NCBI RefSeq assembly: GCF_016107705.1
Contig: NZ_JAEHGC010000020.1
Coordinates: 1-64,000, forward strand
Reading direction: 5' to 3'
DNA length: 64,000 nt
Source of the DNA: Neobacillus cucumis
GTDB lineage: Bacteria > Bacillota > Bacilli > Bacillales_B > DSM-18226
Positions 55,511 to 63,417 of the stretch are shown in pieces; the first letter of the stretch is position 1; each line of letters starts with the position of its first letter. Both the position numbers and the translations under genes were made by a program. Under the pieces are notes generated by a model. It saw only the letters and a list, made by a program, of their open reading frames with translations, did not search any database and was not told the origin of the DNA.

Positions 55511-55606
55511 TACATTTCGCAGGGGTTCTGTTCCATTTATGACGGGTCGCCGTACCAAACGAGCCGAACACTTTTTTAGATCTGGGGCTCCTCACCCAAA
55601 CCCAAA

Positions 55607-55632
55607 CCCATCTAACGGGAGTCCGTTGGATG
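55607..55632. repeat. Inverted repeat
   Basis: CCATCTAACGG and CCGTTGGATGG pair around GAGT (11 bp with one wobble). No T run follows. The surrounding 55511-55835 shows no credible gene. Confidence 0.6.
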
Positions 55633-55811
55633 GTACAACAGGAGTCAAGTATTTCTCCTTCTTTGTTCTCCTTGTAGTAATCGTATACTCATAAGGGCGA
55701 TCAATGTTGCTACGCTAGCGCATCGCAAAGATTTGTAGAGGTCAAACAGAAAAGGAGTGATTGAGAAGAAACAAGTTATGGGTAATTAATATACCCGTTT
55801 TCTTTCGCTAA

Positions 55812-55892
55812 TTGGGGCTTAAGTTTAAGAGCACTGCTGTCATAATGGCAGCTTTTCTTGTTTAACGAACTGGGCAGGTTTGTTCAATAATC
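55812..55892 (+). repeat. Intergenic repeat with internal terminator, copy 1
   Basis: About 80 nt resemble 57054-57136. The centre is a terminator (GCTGTCA / TGGCAGC, then TTTTCTT), followed by CTTGTT and, 20-odd bases on, TTGTTCAATAA. It looks like the conserved intergenic elements common in the Bacillus cereus group. Confidence 0.6.
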
Positions 55893-55953
55893 TTACCACA
55901 ACTATTGGTATTTATTGTATAATTTTAATTGGGATACCATAGGAGGAAAGTAA

Positions 55954-56037
55954 ATGATATTAAATATATTAACATCTATATCAATATTAGCAGGACTGGT
56001 TATTCTTGGATTACTAATGGTTAAGTTAGTTAATTAA
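55954..56037 (+). CDS. 27-residue hydrophobic peptide
   Basis: ATG 55954 is 7 nt after a perfect AGGAGG. The peptide is one hydrophobic helix (ILTSISILAGLVILGLLMV) with a short KLVN tail, like small membrane peptides or type I toxins. It lies between two accessory repeats. A -10-like TATAAT is at 55918. I do not recognise the family. Confidence 0.6.
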   Translation: MILNILTSISILAGLVILGLLMVKLVN

Positions 56038-56108
56038 GGTGTTAAAAAAATAAGGGTGTACAGGTTAGATTCATCAAGACTAATAGTCTTTTTTTATCCT
56101 TAACATAA

Positions 56109-56160
56109 AATTTGTGAAGAATTACACATAAAGTGACGGGTGCATTTCTTCAACAAGGGA
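56109..56160 (+). repeat. Partial intergenic repeat
   Basis: GTGAA, then CACATAAAGTGACGGGTGC, match the left end of the element at 57030-57136. The terminator half is missing. Confidence 0.45.
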
Positions 56161-56277
56161 GGTTGTTTTCTAATTTAAGTAAAAGGGTAGGTTTGTTGAT
56201 AAAACTACATAAAGAAAGTGAACATTTTACCTTAGTTAAAAAAGAGGGATTAAAATTGATAAGAGAGGGGGTATACG

Positions 56278-56931
56278 ATGATAAAAAGTAAATTGGCACT
56301 CATTAGTTCAGTTATTATTTTAGGTATATGTATGTATTTATTTTTCCTATTTCCAAATAATGTAATGTTGGAAGTGCGTTCTACATTCATGTCGTTTCCA
56401 GTTCGCAATCAAGATGGCTATATTTTACTTGGGATAATTGGGTCCGTTTTGTTTATAATCGCCATGATATTACTTGTCATTGGTATGAAGAAATATCACT
56501 TTCGAACAATAATAATAGTTATAATAGTATATGCACTTTTACCCAATCTTCTAATTACGATGTACCAAGAAACGTTAGCAAGTAGCATTACAGCAATTTC
56601 ATACGATGGTAACGGCAAGTGCAATTTTGAGTCTGTGAGCAAAGACTTATTGAATGGGGAATGCAATCTTGTATTACATAATCGAAGTAACGAGGCTGTG
56701 TCATTTGAATTAGAATTTATAGATTCTTTTTTTATGGAAGACGAAGTACGAATGGAGTCACTTATGAATTTAGCTAGTCCGTATAGAATTACGATAAAAG
56801 CTAATCGTAATAAGTCTATTCATTTGAAGGAATTACTCGATTTATCAGATGTTCCAAAACATATTGAAGGAGGGACATCATCTGATATTCATTTTAAGGT
56901 AATTGACGGGGAGACTACACGCACTTTATAG
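56278..56931 (+). CDS. Hypothetical membrane-anchored protein
   Basis: This is a 217-residue protein with three hydrophobic segments (about 7-27, 48-70 and 78-98) and a C-terminal domain of about 115 residues that may be extracellular. That domain has an immunoglobulin-like beta pattern (CNLVLHNRSNEAVSFELEF) and two cysteines. GAGAGGGGG precedes the ATG. I do not recognise the family. It is a lone gene in the accessory region. Confidence 0.72.
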   Translation: MIKSKLALISSVIILGICMYLFFLFPNNVMLEVRSTFMSFPVRNQDGYILLGIIGSVLFIIAMILLVIGMKKYHFRTIIIVIIVYALLPNLLITMYQETLASSITAISYDGNGKCNFESVSKDLLNGECNLVLHNRSNEAVSFELEFIDSFFMEDEVRMESLMNLASPYRITIKANRNKSIHLKELLDLSDVPKHIEGGTSSDIHFKVIDGETTRTL

Positions 56932-57029
56932 TAGATGTTTCACTCTCGTAAATAGAGAGATTACACGCCTATTGAAAATTAAAAATAAAGTGAAAAGGGT
57001 ATAAAGCTTTATAGAGCTAACGAATAATT

Positions 57030-57136
57030 TTGTGAAACCTTGCACTTAAACTATCGGGTGCTAGAGTTGAATAAGATCAGGTTGCTATGGCAGCCTTTTT
57101 TCTTGTTCCACTAACGTGTCAGATTAGTTCAATAAG
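57030..57136 (+). repeat. Intergenic repeat with internal terminator, copy 2
   Basis: The left part has GTGAAACC...CGGGTGC. The centre is a terminator GGTTGC / GCAGCC followed by TTTTTT. The end carries an imperfect hairpin CTTGTTCCACTAA / TTAGTTCAATAAG. Confidence 0.6.
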
Positions 57137-57223
57137 AACACAGAAAAACATCACCCATATTTAGGGGAAACTTTATTCATATTCCCCTTTATCGTCATCA
57201 TCATCACATTCGTCAAGCACTAG

Positions 57224-57538
57224 ACTTTTTTATATCAACTTGAAGGAAAACAATATTGGGTAAACCTAGAAGCTATAAGGGATGAGGAACAGGAAAAAAG
57301 CCACTCTAAAACCCTAGAATTACTGTTAAATTGCTGGTCTTCTGCATCCCTACAAATACGGACGGCCAAGATATCCACTCAATTGGTTTTATACGGTGTA
57401 CTGTTCAGGCTGATAAGGGAATTAAAAAGCCTGCTTTCCTCATATCACAGGAAGTCCGGCTTTTTATTAGGGAAAAATGTTATCTTTGGAATTGGTCATA
57501 TTTACTATATCAGAGCTTGGTTACAGTTTTATGAATGA
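57224..57538 (+). pseudogene. Possible gene fragment without a start
   Basis: An open frame of 104 codons runs from after TAG 57221 to TGA 57536-57538 (LEGKQYWVNLEAIRDEEQEK near its start). No start codon with a binding site is present, so it is probably a remnant, or chance. The rest of 57137-57840 shows nothing I can support. Confidence 0.3.
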
Positions 57539-57843
57539 AAAACAACAGTTAGATTACAGGGCTCTCTACTTAAGTTCACTAAATTAAAAATAGCTTCATA
57601 ACTTTTAAGTACTGATGCCGAAACTTCATTTTGGTACAAAAGACGAACAATTTTTTGTGGCCTATGTGAAGTTTTTTCTTTATATCCGAACGATCTCCAA
57701 CCCTGCAAACCTTGGGCGCTGCCCAAACCCGCAAGGGAAGAAGCTCCCCTTGCCCCTTATCCATTATTATGATAAGAAAGATAGAAACGTAGTTGGTGGG
57801 GATTTCAATAAATGAAGTTTCCATGCGAATAGAAAAGGGGGAG

Positions 57844-57872
57844 GCACAGGAAATCTGAACCTGTGCTTTTTA
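57844..57872 (+). terminator. Terminator-like hairpin
   Basis: GCACAGG and CCTGTGC pair and are followed by TTTTTA on the plus strand. It lies at the 3' end of the opposing WGR gene, where the minus-strand side lacks a clean T run. Confidence 0.65.
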
Positions 57873-58724
57873 TTCATTAAAATAACGATGAATCATTGTT
57901 TGTAAAAGTTCTTGATGGTCATCAAGATGGTGATGTTTGGTATCGTGAGCATTATCAATTAATCGCTTGTATTCTTTTGTTCGATAATGCAATGTGTTGT
58001 GATGACGCTGAGTGGATGTGTATGTATACTCAAACGAATTTTCTGCTTCTGTTGCCAAATTCAAGCCTTCTAATAAATTCCTCTTTTCAACAAGTTTAGA
58101 AAAATTATTAATGATGAATTGATGATAATCGACTTTATTTCCAAAAAATGTAGGAATAATAGAATAAAATTGATTCGATAAATTATCAAAATCATTAGAA
58201 CCTGAATGTAACTTTTCTTCTATTTTATCCAATATTTGAAACCCTCTCGCTATTTGGGTATCTGATAGTTTTCCAAGTGGTTCGAGTGGGGAATAGGAAG
58301 TTCTGGTTTCTTCTTGTTGTTTTTCTTCGATAATGCCTACCATTTTTTCATTTCCTTTGAGTGAATACATTGAACTTGTTTTGATTTGGAATTGAGTCAC
58401 TGTAGGAATAAAGAAATGATCATCATCGATCAAAATATGTTCATATCCTTTTGCACGTTTTGAAGAAAGAATATGATTAAATTCCTCTTTGGCAGACAAC
58501 CTACTATTAAAAAATCTTCCTTCTTTGCGAGGATTCCTACCTATACGCCCATATTCTGTATAGATGCGAAAAGGGTAATCCCCACCTCCTTGATGAAATT
58601 CTATGATATAGTATTTATTTGAATTTCCCTTTAAAGAAGCATAGTTTAAAACAGCTCTTTGTTCTACGTCTGTAATCAAAAATAGTGGATGATTAGCTGA
58701 ATGAATAGATATAACTCTCACCAT
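57870..58724 (-). CDS. WGR and PARP-regulatory-domain protein, no catalytic domain
   Basis: This 284-residue protein has an N-terminal WGR-type domain (about 15-100, with EYGRIG where Tyr replaces Trp). A PARP regulatory (helical) domain lies at about 147-235, with PLGKLSDTQIARGFQIL and LSNQFYSIIP that align directly with human PARP1. The ADP-ribosyltransferase catalytic domain that normally follows is absent. A 50-residue His-rich tail (HDTKHHHLDDHQ) ends the protein. In PARPs, WGR binds DNA and the helical domain gates catalysis, so this may be a DNA-sensing adaptor or a truncated enzyme. ATG 58724 is 8 nt after AAGGAGAG. Confidence 0.85.
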   Translation of the reverse strand: MVRVISIHSANHPLFLITDVEQRAVLNYASLKGNSNKYYIIEFHQGGGDYPFRIYTEYGRIGRNPRKEGRFFNSRLSAKEEFNHILSSKRAKGYEHILIDDDHFFIPTVTQFQIKTSSMYSLKGNEKMVGIIEEKQQEETRTSYSPLEPLGKLSDTQIARGFQILDKIEEKLHSGSNDFDNLSNQFYSIIPTFFGNKVDYHQFIINNFSKLVEKRNLLEGLNLATEAENSFEYTYTSTQRHHNTLHYRTKEYKRLIDNAHDTKHHHLDDHQELLQTMIHRYFNE

Positions 58725-58808
58725 AGTAAATCTCTCCTTCTTAAAAGTATAACCCAAAAAAGGTTTGGTTTAATAAAAAAGTACCTATCTCATATATCTC
58801 CAATGTAG

Positions 58809-59114
58809 CGATTTGAGAATGGGCGTATCGTTCATGCTGAAGGGGATTCAGCGCCAAGGTTATTGGAGATTCTGGGTGATGGCGACGGTAGGAATCTAGC
58901 TGAATTTGGCATTGGTACGAATGATAAAGCAAGAATTACCGGTGTTGTCTTGGAAGATGAAAATGTCTATGGGACCATCCACGTTGCATTTGGCAGCAAC
59001 AACACATTTGGAGGAACTATCTCCGCTGGAGTCCACATCGATGGAGTTGTAAAAGAACCAAACTTCTATATCGACGACCGTTTCATTATGGAGCATGGGA
59101 AATTTAACGAGTAG
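58809..59114 (+). pseudogene. 3' fragment of an M29-like aminopeptidase gene
   Basis: Directly after TAG 58806-58808 an open frame reads RFENGRIVHAEGDSAP, GRNLAEFGIGTNDKARITG and HVAFGSNNTFGG. These are the conserved C-terminal blocks of AmpS/M29-type metallo-aminopeptidases (COG2309). The N-terminal two-thirds is missing, apparently cut off at the upstream region of the WGR gene. A terminator at 59235 was probably its own. Confidence 0.78.
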
Positions 59115-59234
59115 GGGGCTCTATGGGGTAAGACTCAAACGTAAACCTGTACCGTCCGGTTATTCCTATTCTGTAATCTAGAACATTTTTTTTGTGGATA
59201 TATATGAACATTTCAGGTTAAGAAGAAAGTCAGA

Positions 59235-59264
59235 AGACCTTGGGTGTGAAGCCAGGGTCTTTTA
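59235..59264 (+). terminator. Terminator of the lost aminopeptidase gene
   Basis: AGACCTTGG and CCAGGGTCT pair and are followed by TTTATTAT. Confidence 0.75.
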
Positions 59265-59460
59265 TTATGCCAGATATGAATGCTAAATTCGAAGGAAGCA
59301 ATGACATAGGTGTTCGACAATTATTTTACGTAGGGAAATCCCCGTTAACTATGCTTTCCTGAGGAAGATAATACGTTAGAAGTTGTCTATTTGTAAGGAG
59401 GGCAATATAAAACGGTGTTTCAAATATAAATTGCGTTTATTGAATATTCTAAATATTAAC

Positions 59461-59516
59461 TTGACAATAAAAAGAAAGGATATTAGAATTGATTTATAAA
59501 TAAAACTACGTTTTAT
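59461..59516 (+). promoter_or_regulatory. Promoter with downstream inverted repeat
   Basis: A consensus TTGACA (59461) and TAGAAT (59484) are 17 nt apart. A perfect ATAAAAC-TAC-GTTTTAT inverted repeat at 59500-59516 lies over the likely transcript start and could be a repressor site. It drives the secreted hydrolase gene. Confidence 0.65.
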
Positions 59517-59618
59517 ATATAAAACAAATTAAAATGGAATTTGATGTAGGAAAAACCAATGACACAATCTTTTAACGGCATTGGTGTACTTAAAAAATAA
59601 CAAATGGAGGACGAAGAT

Positions 59619-60638
59619 TTGAATAAGAAAAGGCTTACAGGTTTGGTCTTCATTACTTTATCATTCCTTTTAGGAGTGGGCTTATTTTTAACTCCCTCAC
59701 ATTCCGCAGCAGATCAGTCACAAAAACAACAAGTCGAATCTATATCACTGCAAAACACATCTGATTTTAAAGTAACACTACTTGGAACCGGGTCTCCACT
59801 TTTAAGCATGGAGCGCTTTGGTCCCTCCACGCTAGTTGAAGCAGGCCATGAGAAACTCCTTTTTGATGCCGGGCGGGGTGCTGCCCTTAGATTAAGTCAA
59901 TTGGGAGTTATGCCGGGTAAAATTAATGAGCTATTTCTTACGCACTTACATTCAGACCACACTAATGGAATTCCCGATGTTTGGCTAACCGGTTCATTGC
60001 CAACAGCTGGTAAAAGAGAAGCTCCTTTTGAAGTATGGGGGCCAAAAGGAACCAAAGATATGATGGAAAACATGGCAAAAGCCTATGCGGCCGATATTGA
60101 AGGTCGTAAGGAAAACCAAAATGAAAATCTTAAAGGTTTAGATGCAGTTGGACACGAAATTGAGCAAGGCGAGGTATACAATAAAGATGGCATTCAAGTG
60201 ATAGCCTTCCTTGTTGATCATCCATCAATGAAACCAAGCTACGGTTATCGAGTGAATTATAAAGGGCATTCTGTGGTGATTTCAGGTGATACCCGTTATA
60301 ATAAAAATCTCATTCGTCATGCTAAGGGAACGGATCTTTTAATCCACGAAGTGGCAGCAGCAAGACCGGAAGATGAATCCATCCCTGGTATCAAGAAAAT
60401 CCTTGATATTCATACAACACCGGAAGAAGCTGCAAAAGTATTTAATCAAGTAAAGCCTAAACTTGCGGTTTATTCCCATATCGTTTTGCTAGGAGGCCTA
60501 ACCGATTCGGAAGCCAACTTGGCTGTAAGAACAAATAAAACCTATAAGGGCCAAGTTGTCGTTGGGGAGGACTTAATGTCTTTTGAAATCGGCAATATAA
60601 TTAGTATCAAAGAACCGAAATTTGTTCTAGAAAAATAA
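59619..60638 (+). CDS. Secreted MBL-fold hydrolase
   Basis: This is a 339-residue exported metallo-hydrolase. A signal segment (about 6-27, GLVFITLSFLLGVGLFL) is followed by a beta-lactamase fold with LGTGSP, metal motif THLHSDHTNG, SGDTRY and a late His in AVYSHIVLL. It resembles arylsulfatase/ribonuclease Z-type hydrolases. TTG 59619 lies 9 nt after GGAGG; the ATG at 59604 is part of that site. Substrate is unknown. Confidence 0.88.
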   Translation: MNKKRLTGLVFITLSFLLGVGLFLTPSHSAADQSQKQQVESISLQNTSDFKVTLLGTGSPLLSMERFGPSTLVEAGHEKLLFDAGRGAALRLSQLGVMPGKINELFLTHLHSDHTNGIPDVWLTGSLPTAGKREAPFEVWGPKGTKDMMENMAKAYAADIEGRKENQNENLKGLDAVGHEIEQGEVYNKDGIQVIAFLVDHPSMKPSYGYRVNYKGHSVVISGDTRYNKNLIRHAKGTDLLIHEVAAARPEDESIPGIKKILDIHTTPEEAAKVFNQVKPKLAVYSHIVLLGGLTDSEANLAVRTNKTYKGQVVVGEDLMSFEIGNIISIKEPKFVLEK

Positions 60639-60645
60639 TAAACCT

Positions 60646-60682
60646 AAAAAATACACAATCATTTAACCCTCTTGTGTATTTT
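60646..60682 (+). terminator. Terminator after the secreted hydrolase
   Basis: AAAATACACAA and TTGTGTATTTT pair, with a T run at the end. Confidence 0.88.
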
Positions 60683-60885
60683 TCGGTGCTCTTAAAAATG
60701 CATAATGTATATTAAGTTACATTCAAATTTGCTAAAATACTAAAACTTAAACTCTATGATTTTATTATGTAACATCATTAAAAATTAAAAATAAGTTACA
60801 TTAAAAAAAACGACGGCAGTCCTTTTGGATAGTACGCGCAGCAAGAAGACGAAACGGAAATAGGCATTATAAAGAATTGGATGCA

Positions 60886-60993
60886 TATGGTGGCAGCACA
60901 TAGGAATGATCAGAAAGGGGAAAACGTCTTTCTGTCATTCCACATAATGTCACTTTGAAATGGACCGATAACCACGGTCTGAATAGTTAACGC
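60886..60993 (+). repeat. Structured repeat, copy B
   Basis: This is homologous to 55401-55510. Its hairpins are cleaner: CAGAAAG pairs with CTTTCTG, and GACCG pairs with CGGTC. The rest of 60683-61160 shows no gene I can support. Confidence 0.75.
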
Positions 60994-61162
60994 CCACATA
61001 AAGGGGGCTAGAGTAAAGAATAGAGTTGTCATATTGTAGGTTTGATGACTTACCAACGCTACAGACATCAATACCTACTTGTTATGCTAGTTAATTAGCC
61101 CTAAAGATCATCCTTATTAAGATGCTATCAATTTCTGTGAAAATTATGATCAAAACAGCTTC

Positions 61163-61300
61163 AATCCGGATTATGATGTCGTATTCTTTCTTCTAATTCA
61201 GGCCAATATTTGATGCACTCGAAGCACAATAGTGGTGTGAACGATAGATATTCCTCGTTCCTCCATGATTACCACTAAATTATGGAAACTTAGATTGAGG
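61163..61300 (-). mobile_element. IS6-family transposase remnant
   Basis: The minus-strand translation gives LNLSFHNLVVIMEERGISIV and HTTI, then, one base out of frame, HQYWPELEERIRHH. These match the N-terminal region of IS6-type transposases (MEERG..VAHTTI..WVHQY.PEL..R). Only about 45 residues remain, with a frameshift. Confidence 0.8.
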
Positions 61301-61494
61301 TATCATCTTATCGTTAATAAAATAATGTCAGGCTGATAGTGCTACAACTAAAAGATTTTGTTTTCTATACTGATTACGTCCACTAAAGGAAAAGTAATTT
61401 AAAAAAGCATGGACAATACTGAGCAATTAAAGGTAGTCTTCAATTGCTCGCTTATTCAATTTCGTATGCTTTTGTCCACAGGGATTGAATCACG

Positions 61495-61704
61495 TTGCTA
61501 AAAGAGTTAAATGTAACCAAATTTACCTTTTCCTCTAAGCTGATAAGGGAAATCAATTGGGCATTATGCCAAAAGGAACGGATTAGTAAGGATGAATTAA
61601 AAGCTAGATTACGAGTGTTGGGCTATTTCGATATAACGAAGATCGAGGTCGCTTATTTGGAAGTGAGCGGACATATATCCGTGAAACCAAGGAGTGAAAA
61701 ATGA
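61495..61704 (+). pseudogene. C-terminal fragment of a DUF421 (YetF-like) protein
   Basis: This encodes about 69 residues. The segment RISKDELKARLRVLGYFDIT and VAYLEVSGHISVKP match the conserved C-terminal domain of DUF421 proteins. There is no binding site before the TTG at 61495, and the membrane half is absent. It lies directly before a second DUF421 gene, so it is likely the end of a duplicated partner. Confidence 0.7.
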
Positions 61705-61713
61705 ACATTCTTA

Positions 61714-62196
61714 TTGCTAGCGTTCAAATTGGTTATCGGTTTGATGGTGTTAATCATCATCATGCGGCTAATGGGAAAAAAGGAATTGGCTCAAAATACA
61801 CCGTTGGATTTTGCGTTTTCCGTGATTTTATCCAACCTGGTCGCAAATATCAGCGTGGACGATACATATACCTGGTGGCACTTGGTAGCGGCGATGTGTT
61901 TATGGGGCGGGATGATTTTTATTTTGGATTGGAACACGAGCAAAAACAGGGATTTTGAAGATATGATCCAAGGGAAGCCTGGGCTTATCATCTTGGATGG
62001 AGAAATGAATAATAAGCTCATGAAAAAGGAACGAATGACAAAGGCCGTTTTGGAATCCATGCTGCGGCAACAGGGTGTATTCGATATTTCAGAGGTCCGG
62101 GTCGCTTTTTTAGAGTTAAGTGGAAAATTATCTGTGCTGAAAAGGGGAGAAGATAGTGAGTACAAAGGAGATGAAACGGAAGGTACAAAAGATTGA
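61714..62196 (+). CDS. DUF421 (YetF-like) membrane protein
   Basis: This 160-residue protein has three N-terminal hydrophobic segments (with IIIMRLMGKKELAQNTPLDF) and the C-terminal YetF domain (MLRQQGVFDISEVRVAFLEL). The function of DUF421 proteins is unknown. The best ribosome binding site (AAGGAG) points to ATG 61701, but that frame differs by one base after about five codons. Either TTG 61714 is the start, or a small indel has shifted the frame. Confidence 0.75.
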   Translation: MLAFKLVIGLMVLIIIMRLMGKKELAQNTPLDFAFSVILSNLVANISVDDTYTWWHLVAAMCLWGGMIFILDWNTSKNRDFEDMIQGKPGLIILDGEMNNKLMKKERMTKAVLESMLRQQGVFDISEVRVAFLELSGKLSVLKRGEDSEYKGDETEGTKD

Positions 62197-62611
62197 GGCA
62201 CACTTGCGAAATTACCACCAATACAAAATTGGGATAAATAATTTGAAGCTGCAGCTAGAGAGCATCATGCCGAAAATGACAGCTTCCTATGAGCTCTGTG
62301 AAGGCAGCAGTGGAAGTTTTATTATTATTTCCTCTACGGAACAGTATGCAATTGACCGAATTGAATCGAAAAGAGCACTAGATCTGCATGAACAAATTGA
62401 AACTAATAAAATCATTACAACTTCCATTGATAATGCCTTGGATGGATTGGACATAGAAGAAAGGAAAATTATCGAGTGTCGCTATTTTTATCACGTCACC
62501 ATTCAAAAAATGGCAATGACTTTAGGGTATAGTGAGAGCACTGTTTTTAAAATTAGGAATAGGATTATGATGAAATTAATTCATAGTTTACATGGGTTGA
62601 CACACATATAG
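62156..62611 (+). CDS. Sigma-70 region 4-like/ArpU-type HTH protein
   Basis: This 151-residue protein has a basic helical N-terminus and a C-terminal helix-turn-helix (KMAMTLGYSESTVFKIRNRI) preceded by LDIEERKIIECRYF, as in sigma region 4 and phage ArpU/RinA regulators. The GTG at 62156 follows AGGGGAG and overlaps the DUF421 gene by 41 nt. A strong terminator follows. It may be a relic of a phage or a small sigma-like regulator. Confidence 0.72.
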   Translation: MSTKEMKRKVQKIEAHLRNYHQYKIGINNLKLQLESIMPKMTASYELCEGSSGSFIIISSTEQYAIDRIESKRALDLHEQIETNKIITTSIDNALDGLDIEERKIIECRYFYHVTIQKMAMTLGYSESTVFKIRNRIMMKLIHSLHGLTHI

Positions 62612-62643
62612 AAGCCAGAACGAATAACTATTTTTAAATAGAG

Positions 62644-62682
62644 AAAACCCGAGATGAAGTTGACCTCATTTCGGGTTTTTTG
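62644..62682 (+). terminator. Terminator
   Basis: AAAACCCGAGATGA and TCATTTCGGGTTTT pair with one mismatch and are followed by T. Confidence 0.92.
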
Positions 62683-62807
62683 TATATCTTCAGACTGGGT
62701 TTTAGGTTAACTCTTTATACTTATTTACTGCAGTTTCCATTGAATTACAAAAATTTCTGTACATTTTTATGCTTACTTAACAGGGATATGTGTGCGGCCC
62801 AAACCTT

Positions 62808-63362
62808 TCATTCGCTAGAGGGTAAAGTTCCGCTAGTTTCGTCAATTGTTTTAAAAATGCGTGAATATACATCCTTAATATTAGGTCCATTTATTTTATT
62901 ATTGTATAATCCATATCCCCAATATCGACCCTCTTTATTCAATTCAAGATATCCTGTTGCATAATCTTTGGACTGTGAATCGGGAAAACTGTCATACGAT
63001 GTTTCTTCATCGATGAAGGGGATATATGATTTTTTAGACTGTATAAAGAAAAATGGTATACCGGCACTCTTATATATTCTTGCATATTTACTTTCCGCAG
63101 CTTTACGAAGGTTCTCTTTCATAATAAAAATTGCATCAAATTTCGTTGATAAATTAAGTTGCTCTAAGTCACGGAAGGTAATTAAATTAAATTTAACATT
63201 TTTTTCTCTTACAATTGGGGGCTTACCTATAACGCCAATTGTTAATTTTCTTCCAGTATAAATGGGAGAATTGTCAATTGTATTTCCTGAATCCTTTACA
63301 GTACAACCAGTTAGGACAAATAGTAAAATAATGAGCGATAATAATTTGAGATTGAGTTTCAT
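62808..63362 (-). CDS. Lipoprotein of unknown function
   Basis: This encodes 184 residues from ATG 63362, which has AAAGGAG 9 nt upstream. A lipoprotein signal ends in the lipobox VLTGC at Cys20. The mature domain begins IGVIGKPPIV and reads like a small Rossmann-like alpha/beta fold (FDAIFIMKENLRKAAESKYA). It follows the partial gene at the window edge, and the two may be an operon. I do not recognise a named family. Confidence 0.78.
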   Translation of the reverse strand: MKLNLKLLSLIILLFVLTGCTVKDSGNTIDNSPIYTGRKLTIGVIGKPPIVREKNVKFNLITFRDLEQLNLSTKFDAIFIMKENLRKAAESKYARIYKSAGIPFFFIQSKKSYIPFIDEETSYDSFPDSQSKDYATGYLELNKEGRYWGYGLYNNKINGPNIKDVYSRIFKTIDETSGTLPSSE

Positions 63363-63417
63363 AAATAAACTCCTTTTTTTGAGATAAATTTCTTTAATGT
63401 TTACCATGAAGAGAATC

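Noticed and set aside
55467..55694. 75-codon plus-strand frame
   Set aside because: It overlaps the structured repeat and an inverted repeat, has no ribosome binding site, and shows low-complexity Pro/Asn residues.
57529..57824. Overlapping minus-strand frames with LLPLRVWAAP-like residues
   Set aside because: Two frames compete with no binding site and no family match that I can defend. The stretch may be degenerate mobile DNA, but I cannot support a call.
62156..62611. Evidence for a complete prophage
   Set aside because: One ArpU-like regulator is present, but there are no structural, packaging, integrase or lysis genes around it.
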